Shown here: in pieces, positions 1 to 11,120 of the stretch
How the letters are laid out: each line of letters begins with the position of its first letter
Numbering within the stretch: the first letter of the stretch is position 1
From: Sweltsa coloradensis
Lineage: Eukaryota; Arthropoda; Insecta; Plecoptera; Chloroperlidae
NCBI GenBank assembly: GCA_024449915.1
Contig: JAMZAV010001298.1
Coordinates: forward strand, 62,001-126,000
Direction: 5' to 3'
DNA: 64,000 nucleotides
Notes under the pieces: generated by a model
What the model was told of the DNA's origin: nothing
Seen by the model: the letters and a program-made list of their open reading frames with translations, nothing else
Database searches by the model: none
Position numbers and translations under genes: made by a program

Positions 1-71
1 AGACTTCAATTTCACTGACCCTCCCATAAAAATTAGCTATAGGGTGTTTTTTTTTTGTTTTTTTTTGCTGT

Positions 72-300
72 TTGTTCACTCTCTACCGAGCAAACGGCAT
101 ATGCGATCTTGATGAAAATTTCAGGGGACCTTTGAAATCTCTGAACTTGGACCTGCCACGTTTTTGGGTACAATCGAAAAAATATTTCTTGCGAAACCGT
201 ACTTTTACGATTTTTTTCGATTTTAAGTGCGATATTTTCGTGACATTTTGGCCGATTCTGACCAAACGGGTAGGGCTACAACGTTCGTATTTTACATGGA
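72..300 (+). repeat. Diverged fragment of the Helentron-like repeat family
   Basis: This stretch matches the middle of the family seen at 15928, 43889 and 61925: a T-run, a 'gatgaaa' block, 'ctctgaacttg', 'gccacgttttt', 'acaatcgaaaaa' and 'ttttacgatttttttcgatttt' come in the same order and spacing. The family's terminal motifs are missing, and it diverges more than the other copies. Short open frames here are by-products of the repeat. Confidence 0.6.
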
Positions 301-512
301 CGTTAAGGTAATGGTGATGTATTGCTTTCTAAAAGAAAAAGTTTAAAAAGTTAGCCAGAATCCATGGAATAAAGGTTTTAATATGATTTATTTTAGGTTT
401 ATAATAACAATTAACAAGTAACAAGAGAAACTTGACAACAATCACCTACAATGCATTCCAAAAGCACTTGCAAAGGAAAAGTGGTACTACGCTAACTAAA
501 AATTTACAAAAA

Positions 513-553
513 AGCTCATCCATCAACGCGGCGGGACTTAAGCGTTTTCCTAG
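513..553 (+). mobile_element. Isolated 3' terminus of the Helentron-like family
   Basis: It contains the inner inverted motif (here GCTCATCCA), the GC-rich stem-loop AACGC...GCGTT and the terminal CCTAG followed by T. Nothing upstream matches the body of the family, so this is a solo 3' end or a heavily deleted copy. Confidence 0.7.
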
Positions 554-1287
554 TAAAATATAATAATACCATTGACCGCAGAACCCTTTGCTCTGATGAG
601 CGTGTCCTGTAGATTCCGTCCCCCAACAAGCGTGTACACTGTAGGCTGTAGACAACTTGTTGTGTGTACGAACGTGCTGATCTGATCTGCCACAGTTAAA
701 CTGCGGAGAGTAGAGAATAAAACTAAGTGATTAGATTGAGACGACGCGAAATACTCGTATGAAATGGATGAAGTGGTTTTTTATTTCATCTGTAAATAAG
801 TTGATGGCGAGTAACACTGTTCGCAGCTTGAAATAGAATTGAATTGAAGTGTTAATGTTGTAAGAGTCGAGACTAACACAGATTGGTCGTGTTTAAGGAG
901 GAAGATCGGCGTGGCTCAGTCCTAGCATACGATGCTCTCAATCACGTGCTCGTCAGCAATGTGTACAAGCACTTGTAAATGTCGTGATGACTGCGTCCTA
1001 CAACTTTGCCCTAAGATGTTATACCTACACTGTACTCTCTACTTCCATAATCTGAAGTAGAAAATTAACCGAATGGGCAAATTAAAAGTTGATGTTTACA
1101 ATATTTAATTTTTAAAGTTGGAAATGAGTTATAGCTCATTATCAAGAAGAGTTTAAAATTAGGGAGCGTTGCTACTTGATCAACAGATAGTTGAATAATA
1201 AAACCATATCGATAGTTTAATTCTGGTCTAGTAGCTGAAAAACATTTTTATTATTATTAAAACTTTTAAATGTCTCGCTACCCGTTG
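554..1287. other. Noncoding, nothing recognised
   Basis: AT-rich sequence with frequent stops in all frames. I see no repeat shared with the rest of the window. Confidence 0.4.
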
Positions 1288-2053
1288 ATGACATTTTATA
1301 TTTATCGGGTTGTTTCGTAGCGGCGGTAGTGATATCTTTCTGTCGACGTTTCGAAGACCATGTTATCTTCTTCTTCAGGACTTGAAATATGATATATGAA
1401 GTTTGTGAAATTCCTCTTGTTTCTTGTTATTGTTTTTTCCCCTATTGTTACTTTTAAAGTTTTTTGATTGGTTAACCTAAATAAGCTTCCTAAATTCACT
1501 GTCAGATTATCATTTGCTAGACAACTTTCCTATTTCGTAGTCTTCCACCCCAGACATCTTCCTCTTGAACTGGCACAATCCCTTGGACTGGATCTATGAT
1601 AACTTCCTCAATAGGTTTGATATCTTTACACTGTACTGTTTCTAGTTTAGTGACTGACTTTAGAATGGGATCCTGTTCTAAAGTCAGTCACTAAACTAGA
1701 AACAGTACAGTGTAAAGATATCAAACCTATTGAGGAAGTTATCATAGATCCAGTCCAAGGGATTGTGCCAGTTCAAGAGGAAGATGTCTGGGGTGGAAGA
1801 CTACGAAATAGGAAAGTTGTCTAGCAAATGATAATCTGACAGTGAATTTAGGAAGCTTATTTAGGTTAACCAATCAAAAAACTTTAAAAGTAACAATAGG
1901 GAAAAAACAATAACAAGAAACAAGAGGAATTTCACAAACTTCATATATCATATTTCAAGTCCTGAAGAAGAAGATAACATGGTCTTCGAAACGTCGACAG
2001 AAAGATATCACTACCGCCGCTACGAAACAACCCGATAAATATAAAATGTCATT
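1288..2053. repeat. 0.77 kb near-perfect palindrome (inverted repeat with no spacer)
   Basis: The left arm (1288-1670) reads as the reverse complement of the right arm (1671-2053) with only a few mismatches, meeting at GGATCC around 1668-1673. The outer ends are 'atgacattttatatttatcg' and its complement. Each arm holds 'cgaaacgtcgacag' and a GAAGAAGAAGA run, which resembles 3' regions of some retroelements, but I cannot assign a family. The arms preserve short open frames that end inside the repeat. A spacer-free palindrome this long is either a real foldback or recent inverted duplication, or a foldback assembly artefact. Confidence 0.9.
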
Positions 2054-4119
2054 TTTATTATTATTGATAAGTGTTACTTTAAAGCATAGCCAAATACCTA
2101 ATGCAATCAGATCAAGAAGTACCAGGCTTGATACCCTACTATCACTCATAATAATAATTATAAAGAAAAATGGCATTTTAATAATTATTATAAATTAAAT
2201 GGAAACCAAATTTAAGAGTAACTTGCGAAGGAAATGAAAAGGAAAAAATCAAAACTAAACTCAACTTAAAATATAAAATACAAATAAATCAAGCATGGAT
2301 TATACAATTCTAAATATAATTAAAATCTCCCTCGAGATATCATACCCCGCTCTCTGCCACAACACATACTCTGTACCCGCAGGTTGACAGGCAATGACAG
2401 CAACCAACAAGCGCGTGTTAACCGGAGGTCGTGATCTGTTTTATTAAAAGATTTGAACGGACGATCAGGCGAACAAACTGTGTTATTGAAGCTCGCTTTT
2501 CTATAAGTATTGGTTGAAGATGTTTTGAATCTAGGCCTAACTGTAGTTGGGCGTGAGTTTAAAGATGGAGACATCTCCAACAAAATGGGCACAAAGTCTC
2601 TTGTTTTGTTTTGCAGTCACCATCTCTGTTAGTAAATACCTCTGAAGCTACTTGAGCCCCGTATTGGTTTCGACACCGCTCCGGCGTCTCTAAAGTGGCT
2701 GAAATAGATATCCTTCCTCTTGAAAAGGAGGTCAAATTATTGGAGTCGAAACTTGAGAACCCTCCAGAATAAACGTTGTGTCTCGAACATTCAGGGGTTG
2801 TTTATCATCAACCAGCGAGGGGTGGATTTGCTCTGGGTGCGAAACTAAAGGTTAGTTATATACACAGAACCCGCAAACAAAGATTCTTTTCTGAGATTTT
2901 GAAGAGTATTTGAACAGACAAATGGAAAAACCCGTCAAGTTCAAAAGTAAAATGTTCAGAAAAATCTATTTTACGAATTTGATTTTTTTTATAGTTAAGC
3001 AAGCCGATTTAAATTAACTTGTAACAAGTTTCATGTTCACAGTGCATTTCATCATGGTCTAAAGTTCTTATTAATAATTGGACATGTATTTTTCCATGGA
3101 ACAAATAAAAATCAATAGTTTAATGTTAGTTATATTTTATTCCCATTTCCTTCAACATCAAAAACATAAAGTTTTTTGTTAAAACATGTTTCAAAACGAT
3201 TTTCTAAGTATTCGAAGTCTTACTTTTAAATTAAACTTAAAAAATTAGCTTATTTTATTATTGCCAGATGGCTAAGGTGTGGAAAATATTGAAGAGGCCG
3301 TTACACCTTGAATAAATGATGGAACTAGACCGGGTTTTCCCCTAACGATGGACGGTACCTGCTTTAACGCATTTTCATGTATAAGGGACCTACGTCGATT
3401 TCGGAAACTATGTGACTTGGCAAGGTTTTTCATTTGCCTCTCAATTTTTTTTCAAATTATTTGAACAGAAGAAATACACTTCTTTCACGTGCGTCCGTGG
3501 AAACACACATTAAACTGATTCCAAGCAAAGAAGCCACTATAATTACTCTGATTTGCATTTAAATGATTTCAATGGCCACATCTTGTTATCTAAAATGTTT
3601 GCAAAAAATTCCCGGGGAAATGTCGCAAATTTTTACCTAGTGCTTTTGAACTTTAAAACACTACATATCCCACCCACGCTCGCCCCCAACTAGTACCTAC
3701 CGGGCGGACCGTGCCTAAAACGTATCTTGCATTTTCAAGGGCAAAACTACTTTTTTCAGAGTTTCTTACAAACGTAAAAAGTTAATTTAAAAAAACTAAT
3801 TAACACAAACATTTAATATGTTAACAATAGCTTTACAGGGTTGGGAATTTTTTTTTGGAAATGAAGGACCAATGAGAGTTCGCGGCCATACGAATCTTGC
3901 AAAATTCCCGACACAGATATCCATGTACACATCGCTTTAGATTCAGCTGTCACTGGATAGGCCGAGGCCTAAGAGCTCCTGCTTCATCTAGGCCCTGCAT
4001 CCTGGATGGTTTCTCTGCTTTCCTTTCGTCATAACTTTATCCTTATGAAAGAGTATAAACAGCAAAACAATAGTATAAATAGCAACAACGTCGATAATAT
4101 GACCAAATATTCAGCTCAA
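2054..4119. other. Noncoding, nothing recognised
   Basis: No convincing coding region. The reverse-strand frame at 2320-2592 (90 codons) has no recognisable domain and no splice or promoter context. The sequence at 2640-2800 is somewhat richer in GC but is broken by stops in every frame. Confidence 0.4.
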
Positions 4120-4300
4120 TCCGCTTCAATTCAATTCAGTTTTAATTTATGTTATTCCTGCATGTAAACAACATACATCAGTGCAGAAAACAATACAAAG
4201 TGTTACATTATATACGTAATTGGAAGCCCGCGTAAGAGATGACCTCTTGTGTGCGGGCTGTCAAAATAATAAACTTATAATGCTATTATCTGTCAAAATA
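4120..4300 (-). repeat. Probable retroposon 3' end with a GC-rich hairpin
   Basis: On the reverse strand a hairpin with arms AGCCCGC/GCGGGCT (4225-4231 and 4253-4259) and an inner stem AAGAG/CTCTT is followed by AT-rich sequence ending in repeated 'gaattgaattgaa'. A stable 3' stem-loop followed by a short simple-repeat tail is typical of LINE and SINE 3' ends of the CR1/L2/RTE type. No coding remnant is attached, so the class is inferred. Confidence 0.4.
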
Positions 4301-4535
4301 CTTTCAGAGCTTCAAAATCAGTCGGCCATTGCACGATGACCAAGTGACCATTTTCAAGGTCATTCATTATTTGCTGACACAGACTACATCGTCCTGCTTT
4401 CACGCCCACATTCAGTTCATGAAAACCGGACAACTTTCTTGAAAACCAAAACTAAAACTTTATAAATATTTTTCCTCCGAAATGAAATCCTTGCTTCAAT
4501 GCACAGAATGTGATATAGTTTGAAAGTCTATCGTG

Positions 4536-6228
4536 CTCGAAGCTATTGCTCGTCCTTGCACAACTAAACTAATATGGAAAAACCCTCGCCTGGGGTTTTC
4601 TAGCCGAGCAGCGGGCCCCTACGAAGCTATTCTCGTCCTTGCACAACTAAACTAAAAATTGTAAACCCTCCCCTGGGGCTTGCTAGCCAGCAGCGGGCTC
4701 CGTAGCGACGCTATTGTCGTCCCTTGCACAATAAACTATTTGTAAACCGTCGCCTGGGCTTTCACCAGCGCGGCCCGTAGCGACGCTTTGCTCGCCTTGC
4801 ACAAATAACTAATATGTAAACCGTCGCCTGGGTTGGTACCGAGCAGGGGGGGTCCCTAGCGACGCTTTGCTCGTCCCTTTCACAACTAAAAATAATATGT
4901 AAACCCCCGCCTGGGGTTGCTAGCCCAGCAGCGCTCCGTAGCGACGCTTTGCTCGTCCTTTGCACAACAAAACTAATATTAAACCGTCGCCTGCCTTGCT
5001 AGCCCAGCAGCGCTCCGTAGCGACGCTTTGCTGTCCTTGCACAAATAACTAAAATGTAAAATCCCCTGGGCTTCAGCCGAGCAGCGGCTCCGTAGGACGC
5101 TTTGATGTCCCCTTTCACAATAAATAATATGGGAAAAACCCTCGCCGGGCTTGCTACCGAGCAGCGGGCTCCTAGCGCGCTTTGCTCGTCCTTGCACAAC
5201 TAAGCTAATATGTAAACCGTCGTCTGGGGTTGCTAGCCGGCAGCGGGTCCGTAGCGACGCTTTGCTCTCCTTGCACAACTAAGCTAATAGTAAAAACCTC
5301 GCCTGCGCTTCTAGCCAGCAGCGCTCCGTACGACGCTTTGCTCGTCCTTTCAAATAAAAAAAAAATTTTAAACCGCCCTGGGGTTGCTACCGGCAGCGGG
5401 TCCGTAGCGACGCTTTGCTCGTCCTTGGGACAACTAAGCTAATATGTAAACCCTCGCCCCGGGGTTGCTGCCGAGCACGGGCCCGTAGCGAGCTTTTCTC
5501 GTCCCTTTCACAACTAAACAATATTAAAACCCTGCTGGGCTTCTACCCCGGCCGGGGGTCCGTAGCACCTTTGCTCTCCTTGCACAATAAACTTATATGG
5601 AAAACCCTGCCTGGGCTTGCTAGCCGACAGCGGGGTCCATAGCGACGCTTTGTCGTCCTTGCACAACTAAACTAATATTTTAAAAAAACCGTCGCCTGGC
5701 TTTCACCGGCAGCGGGCTCCGTACGACGCTTTGCTCGTCTAGACAAAATAAAATAAAATGTAAACCCTCGCCCGGGCTTGCTGCCCAGCAGCGGGCTCCG
5801 TAGCGAAGCTTTCTGTCCTTACAACTAAATAATATGTAAACCGCGCCTGGGGTTGCTAGCCGGCGCGGGCTCCGTACACGCTTTGCTCGCCTTGCAAAAA
5901 CTAAAAATAATTGTAAACCTCGCCTGGGTTGCTACCGAGAGGGGGCTCCGTAGGGGACGCTATTGCTCTCCTTCCAACTAAATAATATTTTAAACCGCGC
6001 CTGGGCTTGCTACCCAGAGCGGGGTCCGTAGCGACGCTATTGCTCGTCCTTTGCACAACTAAAAAATTGGGAAAACGTCGCCTGGGTTTGCTACCGAGCA
6101 CGGGCTCCGTAGTCCGTAGCACGCTTTGCTCGCCCTTGCACAACAAAAAAATATGTAAACCGTGCCTGGGCTTGCTCCCGAAGGGGGGGCTCCGTAGCGA
6201 CGCTATTGCTCGTCCTTGCCAACTAAAC
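4536..6228. repeat. 82-bp satellite, array A (about 21 degraded units)
   Basis: Tandem units share the GC-rich core GTCGCCTGGGCTTGCTAGCC, then 'gagcagcgggctccgtagcg', 'acgctttgctcgtcc' and an AT-rich joint 'caactaaactaatatgtaaa'. The intact unit length, measured in the cleaner array at 14913, is 82 bp. Here almost every unit has lost or gained single bases, often in short homopolymers. The open frames on both strands (for example 4979-5278, 5901-6284) are periodic by-products of the repeat, not genes. Confidence 0.93.
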
Positions 6229-9200
6229 TTACACTCAAACAACAGATGAAAAAATTTTTCAAAAGACACCATTTTAAACACCATTTAGTCTTTTTTGAGA
6301 AAAGCGTGTAAATTTTAGCACTTGATGTAAATTAGACAGATTTAGAAAAAAAGTCGTTTTTAGTGTCAAATCTGGTGACTTTAAAAAAAGACTTTTTTTG
6401 GGTTTTAAGATTTTTTGACAAATTTTAGACCCCTTTTAATTTAAACACTAAAAAATAGAAATTTGTGTGAAAATAGTATTTTTTTTAGACACTTAAAAAA
6501 CAAAAACTATTTTGACCGGGAATAAGCTATATTTTTTATACTGAGAGCTTGGCTATAACGACGGGGGAAACTGGGGGCCTTCCGGGGTACGTCTTTTTGT
6601 GCCATTGTGATAGTGTTTTTTAAATTTGAGCTTTAAAAAAATGATAAGATTTAAATGATAAAAAATTTTAAAAAAAAAAAATTAATTGTCATATTTATGT
6701 TTTTGAGTGAAAAAAATTTGATTCACAAATTATTTCGAATGAAGAATATAAAAAGTTTGTCGCCGTTATCTACCTACTCAGTCATGTAAGAGACATTTTT
6801 TAAAGCAGTCCAACCCAAACCATGTAGTTAGGCGCCGAAAATATTGCGCGGAACTATGACCAACTAGAGTAAAAAGTTCAGAATTTTCCCGTCGCGGAAT
6901 CGATCCGGGCCTTTGCATTGGAAGCGGCCTCTAGCCACAAGCCCAAGGGCCACAAAAAAAAAAGATTCTTCATTAAATCAAACGGGAATATCGTGGGCCC
7001 AAGGACTTTCTATTTTTGTTTGGGGAAATCAAAAAAAATTTTTATTTAATTATTATTTATTTATTTTTGTTTTATTTATTTAATTTCATTTTTTTATTTA
7101 TTTATTTTTTCATTTATTTATTTATTTTTTTATTTATTTATTCATTTTTTTTTTAGTATAAAATAATTAATTTATTTTTTATTTATTTATTTATTAATTC
7201 CGATAAAATGTACGTGGCGTAGGCAAAAAAGTAATTTTGAAAAACCTGTATTTGAAGTTCATTTTTTTTTCAAGTTTGTTCGTGCCGTAATTTTTGTTGG
7301 GAGCCGTGTGGCTACCCTCCCTTCATTAAAAAGTCAAACAAAGCGGGTCTGCCGTTAGTTTTGGGTGTGTAAATAAAGGTGTAGCTATTATTCGTTCGAT
7401 ATGTTTTTAAATATAAATTTATAAACGTCAAATCACGAGTATTAAGTAAAAACAAAAAATTTTTCTAATGCCCAAAACTGTTTTTAGCCTACTTCGGGGC
7501 CCATGTATTTTTTTGGGGTCTCGTACCTAGGGCCTACCGCTCAACTAGCTTCCCTCCCAAAGTCAAGTTGAAGGGATTTTACGACACGATTTTCTACAAA
7601 TTTTTCCCATGAAAAAAATACAGGTGTAAGAAAAACTTATGGGCCCCTTCCCAATAAGCCCTAGCTAAGTCCTAACACCTATAGAAAACCCTGGGGCCTA
7701 CCCTACTAGCCTTCGCCGTCAGCCTTTTAGTTTAACCCCTGGGCCTGGGCTAGGCTAGGCTGGCCTGGGCCTACCCACTGCTTTAGAAAATGGGCCTAGA
7801 AAGGGGATAAAAATACAAAAAGGCCCTAGGGCCTGGGCCTAGGCCTACCTTTTTGTAAAAATTAGGCCCTAGCCTGGGGCCATTCCCCAACGGGCAACCC
7901 ATCACTGTATGGTCTAGGCCTAGCTGGCTAGGAGGTCCTAGGCCTAGTAAAGTCTTACTTTATATCCCTGGGCCACTAGGGTGGTACGGGTAGCCTATGC
8001 CTAGGGTTGGGGACCCTGGGCCTAGGGCCTCCCCTGCATTTTGGGGCTAGACAGTCCGGGTTTTTCAGGGCCTCTACCTTTGGGTAGACCTAGGCTAGGG
8101 GACTACGCTTTTTTAAGAAATCCACTTTTAACTTACATATTAGGCTAGAACTCGAAACAAATTTTGAGATTTCGGCAGCCCCACCTGTTCCTAGTAGGGC
8201 CAGGGCTTCCCTCGTAGGGATAGGCCTGCCTGGGCTAAAAGTAGGGCTTGGATGTGAGGTTTATTAACCGGTGTGTGGGGTGGCTACGGTTACAAGTTTT
8301 CAATTTTCGTTCTTTTTTAACCTTTAAGACAGGCCTACTAAGTTTCTGTCGGTGCTTAATTTTTATTGATAGGCTAATGTAGTTTCACGCTAGACTGCAA
8401 AATTTTAAATTACCCGGGACCCGGGAGGGCCCCTGTATTTATTTAACTAGCCTGCTTGATTTTCAAAAATTTCTCCCCCCCCCCCCCCACCACCACCCAC
8501 CACTAGGGTTCTACCCTTTGGCCAGGGCCCTGCCCCCCTTTACATTCCCAATTTAAAAAATTTTATAAGGGACGCTACCACACAAATTAAGCACGTTCCT
8601 TGTCCAAGACTTATCAGGGGGTTTAAAGGCCCAAATTTCAAAGTTTAAGAAAAATATAAAAGCCCAAGTGTGGGAACCATTTTCTACATTCTACCCCTTT
8701 GTGGGCCCCAAGTTAGTGGTATTTGGCTTTTTACGGATGTGACATGTCAAACACTCTTTCTTGCTTTGCTTATTTCTATCACGTCAATGATGGGAAAGTT
8801 GAAATTTTTAACGAGGCTTGAATATTTTATTTTTGTTAAAAGGGCCCAGGCCTATAAAAATATCAAAAAAAAATCAGGGCCCAGCCTACGACAGACATTT
8901 AAAAGTCTTTTCCCTTTTTGAATAACCCATTGGTATTTAAAATAGCTGGGTGGGGAGGCCAAAGCAGTTCAATGAATAAAATTTAATTTTATTAAATTTA
9001 CACTGTAGCTTTTTGGGCCCCGGTATGTGTATACCTATCAGGTCTGTTCAGTGACCGGTATTTGCCCTTAGTAAATGGACATGTACCTAACGTACCTACC
9101 TAACTTAAGTTTAAGGTAAAATTACGTATGATAGCGCACTGATTTTCCGTCAAATTTTTAGCTCATCACATACATAGCTACCGTAGTAGCCTAAAAGTTT

Positions 9201-9640
9201 GAAAACATAAGCAAGCTGAAAACCCCGGGCCCCTCTAGGGGTAGGCCATTGCAAAAAAAAAATACTAGCATCAAAACCCAGGGTAGGGTATGGTTTTTAT
9301 TTTAAAAATTTATAAGGACTTTTTCGCTGTGAAAGGCGGCGGGCAAGTGCGCTATTTTTTACGGAAATTGACCTACCTACCTATTTAACTTAGAATGGGT
9401 ATTGTTTTTGTGGCAATTTTAGCATCGTCTGGTCATGGGGCCCACAAAAATTTACTGGCTTAGACTACTAGCCCCAGGCCCATATATCTTTCTATTCTGA
9501 CCTAAACCTAGGCCCACAAGTAAAAAATGGTTAGGCCAGATGCAAACAAAGTTCATATTTTTTTTTTTATTCCACAACTTTAGGGCCTACCCAATTGATT
9601 TTGGTATATCCTAACACTTCAAGTGCCCTTTACACACTTC
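6229..9640. other. Low-complexity, indel-rich noncoding DNA
   Basis: It begins with A/T-runs. From about 7030 to 7195 there is an interrupted (TTTA)n tract. At 7590-8240 the words AGGCCTA and GGGCCT recur densely. At 8471-8490 there is a poly-C run followed by CCACCA repeats. No open frame has coding character. Homopolymer runs are unusually frequent, as in array A, so base-level accuracy may be low here. Confidence 0.5.
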
Positions 9641-9654
9641 CCTAGTAGCACAGG

Positions 9655-10080
9655 ATTTTTGGGATCGTCTGGGCCACGTATGGCCCTCATCTGGCTGCCT
9701 GACGTACGGGAAAGCACGTCTGGGCATCGTCTGGCCCATACCAGGCTAGCCATACATTTTAAACTGCTTGGCCGTCGGATGCCAGCCAGATCCTTGCCAT
9801 ACGCGTCTAGCCATGACTTGGGAAACAAACTGGCTAGCCATATGTGGATCGGATGCGTCTTAACCTAGTCAGCTGCATCTGGCACGCCGGATACCAGCCA
9901 GATCCTTGCCGTACGCGGCTAGCCATGACTTGGCAAACAACTGGCTAGCCATACGTGGCCCAGATGCGTCTTAACCAAGCTCAGAGGTATGTGGCACGAC
10001 GGATGCTAGCCATGTCATTTCCACACACGGCCAGCCAGACTCGTCTTGACAAACAACTGTTTAGCCGTTAGGGCAGATGA
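9655..10080. repeat. GC-rich tandem repeat, period about 118 bp
   Basis: Units starting near 9772, 9889 and 10001 share 'ggatnccagccagatccttgcc', 'ctagccatgacttgg', 'aacaactggctagccata' and 'cagatgcgtcttaacc'. The third unit is diverged and an even more diverged part extends left to 9655. The inverted word TGGCTAGCCA recurs. The same words and period appear at 10808-11120. Confidence 0.75.
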
Positions 10081-10254
10081 TGGGTGGGGGTAGCGTCGAG
10101 TTTGAATTTGAAAATCAATGAATGACTTGTCTGTTACCTTTCTTTGGTTAGTTGCGAATGCTCGCTCGAGGAAGGCTGGATCTATGCTGGTCTCTTGGTG
10201 TAGGTATTTATGCTACGTATAATGCACACGCACGTAGCACACGTTTTTGGAGTC

Positions 10255-10610
10255 CCATGGAAAGGTAATATACGCAGTACACACACCCCAAAGGATTCAT
10301 ATAGGCGCACCGCACCAGCGAGAAGCGGTAGTCATCCTGAAGGTAAATGGTAGTGTAGCTAGCTACTACACATCTGTTGCCAGAAAGTGTAAAATACTCA
10401 AGGTTAAAACACAGTACGCACTCCCCCTATAGCAAGAAGATGGATTCATAAAGGCAAAGCCAGGAGCAGAAGTCGAACTGAGGTAATGTTAAACCACTCA
10501 GCCCTTGCCAGGAGGAACGTGTCTTCATACTAATGGTAATGCATGCAGAACGCACGCACCCCCAGCAAGAAGGTGGATTCATATCGGCGCATGGTGCCAG
10601 AAACTGTCCA
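10255..10610 (+). repeat. Three degenerate tandem units of about 137 bp
   Basis: Units begin near 10260, 10398 and 10533. They share a 'aaggtaatanacgcagtac' type start, 'cgcacncccc', 'agcaagaagntggattcata' and 'ggcgca'. They lie between the two 118-bp blocks but are not obviously related to them. Confidence 0.6.
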
Positions 10611-10807
10611 TGTTTCATGTAAGTATACACTCGCTCACATCCATTGCAGGAAAAAACAAAATATGAAATATATCATTGACAGTTATTTATAAAAAAATTG
10701 TGAATAAATATGTATGCGTATCATTATTTACCCCATGATGAGTCCTAAACTTCTTGTCAGACACCAATATGGCAACATGGCTATGCTCTCATCAGTAAAT
10801 AAAACTT

Positions 10808-11120
10808 GTCTGGCTGGGATCTGGCAACCACAAGGCTAGCCGTGCGTCTGGCTGGCCAGATGCGTCCCATACGAGGCCCAGACGCATGGGCCATACGTGG
10901 CATGACTGCCAAAAACGAATACCAGCCACACACGGCTAGCCATATGACAAACGCACGTTTTTCGTCTGGCTAGCCGGATGCGTCCCGAACGAGGCCCGGA
11001 CGCATGGGCCATACGTGGCATGACTGCCAAAAACGAGTACCAGCCACACCCGGCTAGCCGCATGTGAAACGGACGTTTTCGACGGCTAAGCCAGATATGG
11101 CCCTTACAAGGCCCAGACGT
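10808..11120. repeat. GC-rich tandem repeat, period 118 bp, second block
   Basis: Units start at 10848, 10966 and about 11083 with CTGGCTAGCC-like words followed by 'gatgcgtccc', 'acgcatgggccatacg', 'tggcatgactgccaaaaacga' and 'taccagccacac'. Two units are nearly identical and the third is partial. The shared TGGCTAGCC, GATGCGTC and CATACGTGGC words tie this block to 9655-10080. Confidence 0.75.

Noticed and set aside
4979..5278. Open frames across the 82-bp satellite
   Set aside because: They are periodic, occur on both strands and vanish in the cleaner array B, where the unit has stops.
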